Shown here one piece after another: positions 1 to 10,724 of a stretch of DNA of 64,000 nt. The stretch is from the NCBI GenBank assembly GCA_964016985.1, contig OZ024824.1:43120660-43184659 (forward strand). Direction: 5' to 3'. The stretch comes from Anodontia alba (lineage: Eukaryota > Mollusca > Bivalvia > Lucinida > Lucinidae). Numbering within the stretch: the stretch's first letter is position 1; the number at the start of each line of letters is the position of its first letter. The notes below the pieces were generated by a model that ran no database searches, was not told the origin of the DNA, and saw nothing but the letters and a program-made list of their open reading frames with translations. The position numbers and the translations under genes are program-made.

Positions 1-295
1 CATTTTGGGACATTTTACGTCCTTCCGATTTGCAATCATGTGCTCGACGTAAACAGTTCACAACAACCAACCGTGGTGATTTTAAAATAGACGATATGTC
101 ACACAGATGCGCTGTTTGGGGATGAGATAATGATTACAAACATCCAGAAAAGTAAGCAAAGATGTTGTCACTGACAGAAAGTATTCTGGTAAAAACTACG
201 TGGTGAACTGCAACAGTGTGAAAGGTGTACTAGTATTCAGCACATCTTGTACCGTACTTATTCTAGACCACTCCCATTATTTCTGACGGTAACAA

Positions 296-660
296 GACGT
301 TTCGCCCCAACGACGTTTCCCCCGGTCGTTCCCCCGCACCCACCCACCCCAGTCCAATTGCCCCTATTTTTCACCCTTAGTCGTTTAGCCTCCAAACTCT
401 AGTCGTTTCGCCCCCAAACCGTCCTCCTTCGCAAAGGGAGACGAGGGGTGGGGTGGGTCGAGATATTGCATAGGTTAGTGTTTGGTTTGGTATTATGGGG
501 GCATTGTATGTTTGGATTGATTAAGGGAGAGTGGGTTATTGTTGGTAGGGTAGGTTTGGTTATTGTGGGATAGGATATGAGGTGTGGATTTGTGAGGCTG
601 GGGTGCATGACTCGGTAGGGTAGGGTATAGGGGCAAAACGACCAGTGGGAGCAAAACAAC
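296..660. repeat. Inverted repeat built on GTTTCGCCCC / GGGGCAAAACGAC
   Basis: Pyrimidine-rich CGTTTCGCCCC-type motifs recur at 298-415, and the reverse complement recurs at 630-655 (GGGGCAAAACGACC). The interior is GT-rich. The arms suggest a short foldback element inside the transposase intron. The - strand open frame at 399-659 follows from low-complexity sequence, not from a gene. Confidence 0.45.
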
Positions 661-1153
661 TACCACTACTCTCCTTATCCCCCGGGTGGGGATAATCTGA
701 TTTTGCCTGCTACATAGGCTTTACCCCAGCATCTAGTGTTTATCCAAAATAATAGCCGGTATATCAGCCACACCCAACAAAATAGTTGCACATTTTAGCA
801 TACCCCTTGTTTTCTGTTTACAGAAATGTGGTTGTTTTTTTTTTTTTTTTTTTTTTTTTTTTTGTGTGTGTTTTTTCCTTAATTTATTTTTCCTATATAA
901 CGATTGTATTGGTAATATAATTGTTTTGAACAGTTTCTAATCATATTTATTTATTTATTTTAACTTTAATGACACTGAACTGTTGCACAGCAGAAATAGA
1001 GCTATTAAAACTAAGATATCTTCTGATATAATGTGTGGGATAATGTCCCTGGGATTATACCGATTCTTACAATACCCCCAAAGTAAACCAAGAATTTTTG
1101 ACAGACCCCTAACTTTGAAACATGAAATATCTGACATTTGATACAAGGTGTAA
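661..1153. other. Non-coding intron sequence with poly(T)
   Basis: This is intron of the dead transposase. It holds a T homopolymer at about 835-863 and AT-rich sequence. I see no gene. Confidence 0.6.
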
Positions 1154-2142
1154 TTTTACTTCAAATCCCCTATTTTGTGACAGCACTAAATCATGTTAGT
1201 GATATCCCCTATTTTGTGATATCACTAAATCATAATAGCGATATCACAAAATTGTTTTATTAATATCACAAAATAGGTATGATTTAATGATATCACAAAT
1301 TCGAATTAGTGATATCACAAAAAATGAAAGCCGGCCTCGGTGGCTCAGTTGGATGCGCGTCCGGCTGGAGACCAGGAGGTCGCGGGTTCGACCCCCGCCG
1401 AGGTCGGAAACATTCTTTCGTGGAGATTGATCATGATATATTTTCTACGGTCATTCTCTGCCTTCCGCTGATTCAAAAAGGGCAGTTGTCAGTTTCTGGC
1501 GAAATAATGTGCACAATACTGGTTAACCGCTTAGAGGACTAAGCCTGCCCAGTAAACGTGTGGTTAGGTAAACTGACCGCGCTCAACATGACCCCATTGG
1601 GTTGACTGAGCCGTTAAACTTCATCACAAATCCACAAAAAATGAAAATAGTGATATCATAAAATTAAATTAATGATATCACAAAATAAAATTGTTGATAT
1701 AAAAAAAATAGTGATATCACAAATTCATACCCATTTTGTGATATTAGTAATTAGATTTTGTTATATCACTAATTTGATTTAAGAAATAATTTCTGCGTAC
1801 CGTGTTTTATCATGAATAACACATGGTGTTTGAGGGCAGATTGCAAAATATAAGGTTCTATAGGAAACCGTTAACGTCATGTTAGAATTTGTGATAACAC
1901 AAAGTCAGACCCATTTTTTATATCACTTAATCAATATTGTGATATAACTACATACATTTTGTGATATTATTTTCATTGTGATGTCACAAAATCATACCTA
2001 TTTTGTGAAATCCCAATATCATATTAGTGAATCGCAAATTGAATAAGGGATATCACAAAATAATTAGTGATATCACACAATAATTAGTGATATCACTAAT
2101 TTGATTTTGTGCTATCACAAACTAGGGGATTTATAGTAAAAT
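1154..2142. repeat. Foldback element made of GATATCAC palindromes
   Basis: The ends are inverted copies of each other: 1154-1186 (TTTTACTTCAAATCCCCTAT...) matches the reverse complement of about 2110-2142. The interior is a run of short self-complementary units centred on GATATC (TTTTGTGATATCAC / GTGATATCACAAAA), every 20-30 bp, with AT-rich spacers. It was later invaded by a SINE at 1330-1632. It is probably a non-autonomous DNA element. Confidence 0.7.
1316..1646 (+). mobile_element. tRNA-derived SINE with 14-bp target-site duplication
   Basis: The tRNA-like head at about 1333-1407 contains an A-box-like TGGCTCAGTTGG and a B-box-like GGTTCGACCCC, the internal RNA polymerase III promoter. 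A conserved body follows, ending near 1632. Identical 14-mers CACAAAAAATGAAA flank it at 1316-1329 and 1633-1646, the signature of target-primed insertion. The same body recurs at 17897-18187, 30635-30939, 31101-31222, 52713-53025 and 61464-61632. Confidence 0.9.
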
Positions 2143-2253
2143 AGGGCCTCATAATTGGAAAGTGATTAACTTCAAGGTGTGTTCAAGCATATTAGCTCAG
2201 ATTAGGGTTATAAAGTTTCATAGTTTTATTTCCAGAAACTTAGATTATTTAAT

Positions 2254-2430
2254 GCTTAGCACTCTAGGTAAAACTCAGCAGTCGACATTTTGAAATATTT
2301 TACTAATTTTTTGCAGAAAACAGGATTTGACGTAAGAAATATCAAATCATGTTTTTCTGGGAAAATAAGAAAATTATCATCAATTTGTCGTCTGCTGTTT
2401 ATGCCCAGAGAATGGTAAAGGTTAAGTAAA
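2254..2430. repeat. Foldback hairpin, CAGCAGACGAC family, copy 1
   Basis: It opens with AAACTCAGCAGTCGACATTT and closes with AATTTGTCGTCTGCTGTTTATGCCCAGAG, an imperfect inverted repeat. The central GGAGACAA portion of other copies is lost. It lies in the transposase intron, just before exon 2. Confidence 0.6.
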
Positions 2431-4236
2431 CTAAGAAAAATGCATTCAGAATGTTGCATACTGCATGATTTGGTTCATTTTATAATTTAATTCTGTTTAC
2501 AGACTTGTAAAAACATGTAAACCTTTTAACTAAATTTATTTTTCAGATGGATTATTATGCCACATGTCCGTGAAAACTTGGGAACAGATGCTACCATAAA
2601 GCTTCATAAGTGTCCTAATGAATGCTGGTATTCTAAGTGGACAAAACTCCTTAATCGTGAAGGCTTTCATGTCACAAAACACAGCAGGATATGCAGTAAT
2701 CACTTTGAATATGGTCAGCCACGAGAGCAGTCACCGCACCCTGAACTTTTTTTCTCAAGGGCTACCCTGAAAGTGAAACTATTTCAAAAAGACGACAATT
2801 AGTGCGGAAAAAGCTAGAAACTGTCTCCTCGGCCAGTGACAAAACACCTGCGTCAATTTTAACTGATGAAGAAAGTCTGTGTTCTGTACCTGACAATGTT
2901 CAACATTCTCATTCAAATGAAGAATTAGAAGCACAGATTAAACAACTGCCAGAGATTCAGGCTTCTCAAGCTAGACAAATAGAATACTATGAAAAAGGAA
3001 TACAAGAACTAAGACAACTAAATACATTTTGGTATTCATTCAATTAAGCACTCAGATCACCTAGTGAAAGTGTATACAGGATTGACATAGTATGCTTTAT
3101 TTTCTTGGTTATTTGATGAAGTGAAGGAAGTTGCAAGTAATATGAAATACTATGAAGGTGAACAATCAGTTGATACTAAAGCTTATCAGGAATCCAACAC
3201 CAAAAGGCCAGAACCCAAGCGAAAACTTTGTTTAGAAGATGAGCTTCTCATTTGCCTAATGAAATTAAGACTAAATCTTAGTAATGAGTTCCTTGCTTTC
3301 ATGTTTAAAGTGTCCCCTTCTCTTGTATCTATTACAGTCTCAACATGGATTTGTCTGCTGGCCTTTGAATTAAAGCCTATACTTCACTGGCCGTCTGATG
3401 CACAGTTGCTACAGTACTATCCAGACTGCTTTAAAAAGTATGGCAGAGTGTGCGCTGTTATAGACTGCACCGATGTGCAGACAGAAAGTCCGTCATTGGA
3501 TAGCACAAATGCTGCTATGTATTCTAACTACAAAGAAAGACACACCTATAAAGTTCAGATGCAGTAGGCGTTGACATGTCTGATGTGGAATTGGTGCGTC
3601 GTTGTGGGATTTTAGACAAGCTCAAAAGAAATGATAAAGTAATGGCTGATAAAGGCTTCAGTAATAAAGATGATTTCATGATTGGAGGAGTTGAACTAGT
3701 TACTTCTGAGTTTCGAAAGAAGGACATTCAGTTCACGGTAGCAAAAAATGTAATTAACGCTGAAATATCAAATGCCAGAATTCATGTAGAAAGAGTCATC
3801 GGGCGCATAAAAGATTTCAAGGTCCTGCAAGGACCAACTTAAGACTGGCAGATTTAATAGACCCCCTTTTCACAGTATGTGGCTGCCTTGTAAATTTGTT
3901 GGGAATTCTGGTTCCTCTTTTTAGTATAAAATAAAAACTTAGCTTATGGTCGACTTTCCAATATTTTTCTTGTTTCTTGCAATTTCATGATTACAGTTAC
4001 ATGAAGCTGCAAACTTGATTCTGTTGTGGATTACCCTAATGACCCTTAAAATTGGGACAGGAGATGTTTCAAAATTTTATTAGCAAGGGGTGTAAATCAT
4101 AATGATTGCAACCAAAGTATTTGAAGACAGTCAAAATTTAATAATGAAAAAAATAATAACCAACGGAAATCCCATCCTTTGGAGAGCTAGAGATAATGAG
4201 GTTCTTATGATAATGTTGGATAATTTCTGATGATTA

Positions 4237-4317
4237 TCCATAAAAGATATGTTGTGGCCCATTATTATAACTGCCAGCAAGGCAGTTCTAATGAGGTCAC
4301 AACAAATGTTTCTATGG
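4237..4317. repeat. Hairpin, GGTTCTAAYGAG family, copy 1
   Basis: Inverted arms CCATAAAAGATATGTTGTGG and CCACAACA...TTTCTATGG surround a core AACTGCC/GGCAGTTCTAATGAGG. The same core hairpin recurs about ten times in the window. Confidence 0.65.
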
Positions 4318-4469
4318 AGACATAAAAAATACCCTAGAAAACCCCTCCATATTTGTAGCTTTGCATTTCACACAGATGAACGTCCCCCTAATCGAGTGCA
4401 CCAGGGTACACACTCAGCAGCACCACCATCCAATTGTACAATATAGTGTTTTATGTATAAATGATATAT

Positions 4470-4580
4470 ATAGGATCTTACACCCGTGGTCATTTCTTAT
4501 GAAATTTATGAAACTAGCCAATGGCAAGTTTCATAAATTTCATAGGAAATGACCACCAGTGCAAAATTCTGTTTATCATA
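4470..4580. repeat. Palindrome GTGGTCATTT...AAATGACCAC, copy 1
   Basis: GGATCTTACACCCGTGGTCA is followed by TTATGAAATTTATGAAAC and then its near-exact inverse, ending at AAATGACCACCAG. A longer relative with the same arms lies at 21013-21165. Confidence 0.75.
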
Positions 4581-5007
4581 TGACCATGAATCTGCTAAGT
4601 GTTGAACGTGAAATAGACGTAAACCAGATGATGTTACGGTGATGACGTCACTATTACGTTGCTAATATGGCATCATTATACAGAGACAGAATGGCACGCT
4701 TTCCTACCTTGTGAATGGTTTTTCACAAAAGTTTCAATTACTACATGTATGAACGAAGATAGTTAGCCTCATTAATAAGGTATATAATAAGTAGAATGAT
4801 GAACAATGTTTGCTGGATATGAAAATTCTGTCACTCGGGAACAGAGATAATTTGAAAAAAAAAAAAAAAAAAAAAACTCATTCCTTCGGAACTTCTTCTT
4901 TACATAATTACTCTCTTTCTTCGTGACAGAATTTTAATTTCTAGCATACACTGTTAATTATTCTCTATTTATTTACAGTGTAACACCAATGAGGGTTACA
5001 TAATTCA

Positions 5008-5093
5008 CCATAAAAATCATATGGTTTGACTCCTTATTAGAACTGCCTAACCAACTGCGGTTCTAATGATAGCCACATCTTAGGTTTTTATGG
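5008..5093. repeat. Hairpin, GGTTCTAAYGAG family, copy 2
   Basis: Arms CACCATAAAAATCATATGG and TTTTTATGG enclose TTAGAACTGCC and GCGGTTCTAATGA. Confidence 0.6.
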
Positions 5094-6182
5094 ATGAATA
5101 AGAAAAAATATCCCAGAATCATCATCAGATGTGCACCTTTATCTGGAGCTTACTATATGATGGAAACAATTAATGCAGCCATAAGATGCAAAATAACAAA
5201 AAACAATATCCAGACGCAGAAAAAAAGAGTGATTTGGGAAATCTGGACGTAAAGGTATATACATCACTGATTATACTGAATTGCTTAAAAGAAAATGGGT
5301 CTCCAGATTTATTCGTGATTTATCCGAATAAGGCACTGAAAAAAAAAATGAAAAAAAAAAAAAAAAAAATTTACAAATGGAGAGAATTAAATGCCTCTCT
5401 TCTGAAGACATTTACTTTCTCAGCCTAATTGCAAATTAAACTATTGTTTAGGATCTTTTCTTACCAGTTTGAAATTTGGAATACCCTTCAGGTAAGGGAT
5501 ATAGATGTCAGAGGGCTTAGTTATGTGCCTATCTGATAATAATTATGTGTCGTTTCTCTAAACCTCCATAAAGACATACATTGTGAGTACCAACAACATA
5601 TATATGTTCTAGATAACAACAACATTATACAATTATTTTGTTGATTGGAGGCATCAATGTCAAGATTTATTTGTGTGAAAGTTGAAATTGTTAGCATCTG
5701 CCAATGTCATCTTAAGCACATAAATAAATCTTGATATTGATTCTTCAAAGACTATATTTTTTTTTTATTTCATGTGTATTTTTCTGCATGATTATCGTGG
5801 AGATATTTTTATAGAATGCATAACTTCACACTATGCTCAAGTGATATAGCTATAAGTGACGTCACTACACATCACTATCTGTGTAGTGATGTCACTACAC
5901 ATCAGTATCATTACTTATCGATGTGTTCGTGATGCACTCTCGGCAAATCAGAGTAAAGTAATTCTGTATAGAAAAAAATACTTTTTTGTAAATGTCCGAA
6001 TGGACAAATAAGAAAAAAAATGTGTTTACGGAGAAATAAGATACAATATCCCATAATTATTATCAAGTACTCCCCAAAAACAAGTTCTCTCAATATGCTA
6101 GACTATGACTGGTCTTGAATTCAGTGCTGTAGATAAGGAGCATATTTGCTGATAATTCCAAGATAATTTCTGTTTATTTTCT

Positions 6183-6252
6183 ATACAAAACATAAGTTAT
6201 GACCCCTCATTAGAACCGCCTTAACAAATGAGGGGTCACAACCTATATTTTT
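6183..6252. repeat. Hairpin, GGTTCTAAYGAG family, copy 3
   Basis: Arms ACATAAGTTATGACCCCTCA and TGAGGGGTCACAACCTAT surround the core TTAGAACCGCC. Confidence 0.6.
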
Positions 6253-6373
6253 TTGGAGAAATAATAAAGAATATCCCAAAATTAACTTCAGATATGCTCC
6301 ATATCCAGTGCTCCTTTCTAGCACAGTGGATTCTCTAAGATTGTAGAAATAAAACAGAGTGCCCATTTCTCTT

Positions 6374-9173
6374 CTATTTCACACTCTTCTTTCCTTTCAC
6401 TTCACAACAAGCTCTGCAAAACCATCTAGCATAAACTGATTTTAAGAATCGCTCATTACCTATTGATTTCAAAACATGGGTAATGAAACCACAGACTGCA
6501 CTTGTCACATTCAATGCTCTGATCTTTTGTTGAAACTGGATCATCTACACACTCTTTCTTACAAATTTTGCACCTTATTGAATTTACTTTACTTTCAAGT
6601 GATGCTGACAGCTGCACAGCAACAGAGGGACTTTCAATGGATGCTGACTGTTGCACAGCAGCAGAGGACCTTCAGTGGATGATAACTGTTGCACAGCAAC
6701 AGAAGAACCTTCAGTGGATGCTGACTGTTGCACAGCAACAGAGGAACCTTCAGTGGATGCTGACTGTTGCACAGCAACAGAGGAACCTTCAGTGAGTGCT
6801 GACTGTTGCACAGCAACAGAGGAACCTTCAGTGGATGCTGTTGCACAGCAGCAGAGGAACCTTCTGTTGATGCTGACTGTCGCACAGCAGCAGAGGAACC
6901 TTCAGTGGATGCTGACTGTTGCACAGCAGAAGAGGGACCTTCAGTGGATGCTGACTGCTGCACAGCAACAGAGGAACCTTCAGTGGATGCTGACTGTTGC
7001 ACAGCCGCAGAGGAACCTTCAGTGGATGCTGACTGTTGCACATCAGAAGAGGGACCTTCAGTGGATGCTGACTGTTGCACAGCAACAGAGGAACCTTCAG
7101 TGGATGCTGACTGTTGCACAGCAACAGAGGACCCTTCAGTGAATGCTGACTGTTGCACATCAGAAGAATGATCTTCAGTGGATGCTGACTGTTGCACAGC
7201 AACAGAGGAACCTTCAGTTGATGCTGACTGTTGCACAGCAACAGAGGAACCTTCAGTGGATGCCTACTGTTGCACAGCAACAGAGGAACCTTCAGTAGAT
7301 GCTGACTGTTGCACATCAGAAGAGGGACCTTCAAAAGACGCTGACTGTTGCATAGCAACAGAGGAACCTTCAGTGGATGCTGACTGTGGCACATCAGAAG
7401 AGTGATCTTCAGTGGATGCTGACTGTTGCACAGCAACAGAGGAACCTTAAGTGGATGCTGACTGTTGCACAGCAACAGAGGAATCTTCAGTGGATGCTGA
7501 CTGTTGCACAGCAACAGAGGAACCTTCAGTGGATGCTGACTGTTGCACAGCAACAGAGGAACCTTCAGTGGATGCTGACTGTTGCACAGCAACAGAGGAA
7601 CCTTCAGTGGATGCGGACTGTTGCACAGCAACAGAGGAACCTTCAGTGGATGCTGACTGTTGCACAGCAACAGAGGAACGCACAGCAACAGAGGAACCTT
7701 CAGTGGATGCAGACTGTTGCACAGCAATAGAGGAACCTTCAGTGGATGCTGACTGTTGCACAGCAACAGAGGAACGCACAGCAACAGAGGAACCTTCAGT
7801 GGATGCTGACTGTTGCAAAGCAACAGAGGAATCTTCAGTGGATGCCGACTGTTGCATGGGAAAAGAAGGACCTTCAATGGATGCTGACTGCTGCAAAGGA
7901 ACAGAGTGACATGTGTTTAGTGAAGGCTCAGTATTTACTTGCATAAGAGGTGCAGCTGTAAGGCAATCAGTTGTCTGTTCCACAGCACTCATCACACTGT
8001 CAAGGATACCATCTACAAGTCTGTCAATGAATTTCACATTTGATGCATGGTGTACAGCTTGATTAAACAGCTCAGGAACCATAACCCGCCTATAAACAAT
8101 TAAACATTTCTTTATCATACTTGTTACAAATTCATCATGTATGTCAATATGCTCCATAAATATGTTGTCTGACTTAGCACATGTTCTCAGAACAAAATGA
8201 CCATACTTGCAGCCTGAAACATACATCTCACAAGGTACCTGTGCATTATATTTATGTGATCTTTTCAGTGCAATTTGACCATTACTTTCTTCAAGACAAG
8301 ACCTGCTATCAGAATGTACGATTTCATTTATGGTCTTATATCTAGAATTGAATGGGTTTTTCACTTCTAGTACTCCTTTCCCACAACACAAACATGACAT
8401 TAATGCATCTGGAGACCCAGCTAAAAATGGGCAATTCACAGAAACATGTAAGCCTGTTTACTGTATTATAAAGTCTGTATGTCTCTGTTTTTGTATTGCA
8501 CAATACCGTCAAATACTTGTTCTTTCCATCTGAACACCCCAGTTCATCTCCTTTGTCTGTACATACTTTGCATAACCCATAACATTTTCAATATAACTTG
8601 AATTCCTGGAGGACACATTACAATTTTCATCTACTTTCTTCTTACATTCTAAAACTCTTGATGCAGTTATTCTACCCTCTCTAAAGAAAAACCATAGTCC
8701 AGACTCGGCTTGATTGTTTTAGAGTTCTCGTCTAATTTCGAAGCATTTAAATGGGCAGGTTCAAAATCTTCAAAGGGTATGCTTGGGTGTCTAAAAATTG
8801 CATTTCTGATATCAAGGACACTTTTAACCTCTGTAGTGATCTCATACTCTTTGTGTACATTGCTCTCATCCATATCAGGTGCATATGCAAGATAATTCTC
8901 ATTTTCTGGCCTAGGGGCATACAACAGTAAGCCAAAATTGCCCTGTGTAACATCATACAACTTAACCAGATCAAAATCTGAGACTGATTTATCTGTTTGC
9001 TTGACAATTACCCTTGAATCAAACTGCATCCACTTAGATGGCTGTTTTCTTGACATTGAATCAAAAGATCCTTTCACTTTCATCACTGTTAAGTTTTTAA
9101 GAAAATCTGGTTCATGAAGTTTTTTTCCCTTTTCTGTGTTGCTTGTGCCATACCTGTGGTCTTGAAGTGCACG
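6374..9173 (-). pseudogene. YqaJ-type exonuclease with PHD finger, broken by frameshifts
   Basis: Read on the - strand, the open part begins about 9173 (RYGTSNTEKGKK...), runs to 8667, then shifts frame into REGRITAS (about 8680), a signature N-terminal motif of the YqaJ nuclease domain, and on to WGVQMER. After a TGA at about 8511 another shift gives GLHVSVNCPFLAGSPDAL and GKGVLEVKNPF (from about 8455). The Asp of SPD and the E-x-K are the PD-(D/E)xK metal and catalytic residues, and both are intact. QVPCEMYVSG and the VPEL tail (about 8055) close the domain. A linker of about 33 tandem 13-residue repeats follows, with a nonsense change at about 7447 and a frame slip near 6840. A PHD finger ends the protein: CKIC (about 6575), CDKC, HYPC and, after a slip at 6456, WFCRAC (about 6410), stop at 6374. 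An upstream zinc-binding segment usual in relatives is absent. It is a probable transposon accessory nuclease. Confidence 0.8.
6605..7908 (-). repeat. 39-bp coding minisatellite (13-residue repeat, about 33 copies)
   Basis: The + strand unit is CAGTGGATGCTGACTGTTGC followed by ACAGCAACAGAGGAACCTT, 39 bp. On the coding (-) strand it reads QQSASTEGSSVAV. Because 39 is a multiple of three, expansions keep frame. Variants include ACATCAGAAGAG units (SSDVQQ) and partial units at about 7680 and 7775. A C-to-A change at about 7450 makes an in-frame stop. All long open frames on both strands here are shadows of this array. Confidence 0.92.
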
Positions 9174-9296
9174 CTAGATTACTGCCAGCTCCTACTTCTC
9201 GGACAAGCAGATGTAGGAGGGACATTACATGTTTAAAGATACCTCTGAGTCTGAAGAATACAATCAAACTGGGTTTCATGAATACTGTATGATGCC

Positions 9297-9978
9297 TTTT
9301 ACTGTTTACTTCCTATTTTGTGATATTCTTAAAGGGAATTATGGATAACCATAATTCAAATTATTGATATATCTAAATATAGATATCCATAATTTGACTG
9401 ATGGATATCCAGTATTCATTCTGGATTATCCATAATTTGATTTATGGCTATCATAATTTTCCATATATGACTATCCATGATTCTGTTTATGAATAACCAT
9501 AACCTGACTAATAAATATTAAAAAATACTATGAATAATCGAGATCCATAAACGTATTTTTGGATTCCATAATTCCATTTATAGATATCACAAATAGGAAA
9601 TAAATATTAAAAGGGCAACACTTATCAAATTATCAATTTACGGTTAAAAGTAATTCCATTTATGCATATGAATGATTTGAAATATTGATAAAAAAGATTC
9701 ATGAGTAATTTTGGATATTCATGAATTGGTTTATGCATATCTATAAATCGATTATGGAATATGGATGTCCAATATTTAGCCTGATTTATGGATATCCATA
9801 ATTCAGTTTATGGGCATACATTTGAATTATTGTTATCAGTGAATCAGGCTGAATAATGGATATCCATAATGGATATCCATAATTCGAATTTAGTTATTTG
9901 TAAATCAGGCTTTATAATGGATATCTATATTCAAATTATGGATATCCATAGTGAGATTTAGAGATACAATATAAATAG
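9297..9978. repeat. Foldback element made of GGATATCCATAAT palindromes
   Basis: The left end TTTTACTGTTTACTTCCTAT at 9297 recurs inverted at about 9590-9612 (ATAGGAAATAAATATTAAAA). The interior repeats ATGGATATCCATAATT every 20-40 bp in both orientations. The outer arm resembles the outer arm of the element at 1154-2142, so the two are probably related elements whose core palindromes have diverged (GATATC in both). Confidence 0.65.
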
Positions 9979-10029
9979 TAAACTCCTTTTTTGTTCCTCT
10001 ACTGACCATCATATTGACTACACGGACAA

Positions 10030-10610
10030 AAATTTAGAAGGAGTTGTGTGACAATCGAAAAGGACTCAAAACCCTACTTTTTGGATTCTGGTGCCCACAG
10101 ACATGCCCGGGAGGCAATTTTTTGCACCACTGAATTATACTCTTCATTACCTTTGCTTTGATATACAACATGACTATGTTTGTACAAAATGGATTTTTGA
10201 TTCCTCGGGCAGGGGCACTGCCCCGCCCCCAGGGGTCACATCAAAACTCCTATGCAAATGTGTTCTTCCAGTCTTCATTCAAAGGGCTATAAGTTCTAAA
10301 AGCCTAGGAGGAGTTATGTGACAATTAAAAGAAACGACCAATAATTCTACTTTTTGACCTCTGATGAGCCCCAGACATGCCCCTGGGGCAAAATGTTTGC
10401 ACCACTGCATTCTATCATATTCTATCACAGTATTCTATCATTCATTATCTTTGATTTGATGTGCAACATGACTATGTTTGTAGAAAACGGATTTCGGACC
10501 CTAAAGGGCCACATCCCCTGGCCCTGCCCCAAGGGTTACATCAAATTTCCGAACGTGCTCCTCCAGTCCACATCTTTTGGGCAATTGCCTGCGAGATTCT
10601 AGCTTAAATG
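10030..10610. repeat. Two tandem units of about 290 bp
   Basis: GGAGTTGTGTGACAAT at about 10040 and GGAGTTATGTGACAATTAAA at about 10310 start two diverged copies. Both hold CAGACATGCCC, TTGCACCACTG, ACATGACTATGTTTGTA and a GC-rich GGGGTCACATCAAA / GGGTTACATCAAATTT. The open frames at 10091-10321 and 10354-10602 lie in the repeat and are not convincing genes. Confidence 0.65.
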
Positions 10611-10724
10611 ATGTGACATTACAGTTTACATAGAGACGGACAGACAGCCGGACAGGGGTATCACAATATCCACGATTTTTCTTTGAAAAACACTGGGATA
10701 GAAAAACAAAACGGCACACAGCGC

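Larger units (their letters stand above)
96..3934 (+). pseudogene. THAP zinc-finger / DDE_Tnp_4 transposase, broken
   Basis: Exon 1 (96-151) begins MSHRCAVWG, then a TGA stop (123-125) where the second zinc-ligand Cys of a THAP C-x4-C pair is expected. It ends in a GTAAGC donor after two bases of a codon. Exon 2 starts at 2547 after TTTTTCAG and completes that codon, so the phases match. It supplies the rest of the THAP domain including the C-x2-H pair (CSNHFEYG). A coiled-coil-like stretch follows (about 2920-3030), then a frameshift. From 3121 come a helix-turn-helix region and the DDE core: first Asp in VIDCTDV (about 3457), second in VMADKGF (about 3643), Glu in HVERVIGRIKDF (about 3785). 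Between YKVQM and MSDVE a block of about 20-25 residues usual in the family is missing. A one-base slip at about 3840 hides a conserved C-terminus (LRLADLIDPLFTVCGC...) ending at TAA 3932-3934, with AATAAA overlapping. It would act as a cut-and-paste transposase in the nucleus; this copy is dead. Confidence 0.82.
3935..6373. other. Non-coding spacer between the two convergent transposon genes
   Basis: No gene is seen. The stretch holds four clear hairpins (listed separately), an A tract at about 4856-4876, another at about 5339-5370, and a short palindrome around 5856-5910 (GTGACGTCACTACACATCAC and its inverse). The open frames here are short and AT-driven. Confidence 0.55.
1..9173. mobile_element. 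Decayed ISL2EU-like DNA transposon (THAP-DDE transposase plus YqaJ-PHD)
   Basis: Two convergent broken genes, a THAP-DDE_Tnp_4 transposase on + (96-3934) and a YqaJ exonuclease with PHD finger on - (9173-6374), lie in one 9 kb stretch. From family knowledge, a DDE transposase paired with a YqaJ protein is characteristic of the ISL2EU superfamily. I could not find matching terminal inverted repeats: the left end probably lies at or before position 1, and the right end is somewhere after about 9173. The body has been invaded by a foldback element, a SINE and several hairpins, and both genes carry frameshifts and stops. The family name is recalled, not searched. Confidence 0.6.

Noticed and set aside
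1333..1407. tRNA gene
   Set aside because: The tRNA-like head is followed by a conserved SINE body and the unit has target-site duplications; the other five copies behave the same way.
6476..7946. Several + strand open frames of 60-160 codons
   Set aside because: They are translations of the 39-bp array on the wrong strand; the coding strand is fixed by the YqaJ and PHD domains on either side.
1..9300. Terminal inverted repeats of the transposon
   Set aside because: I compared 1-95 with 9090-9300 by eye and found no convincing match; the left terminus may be outside the window.
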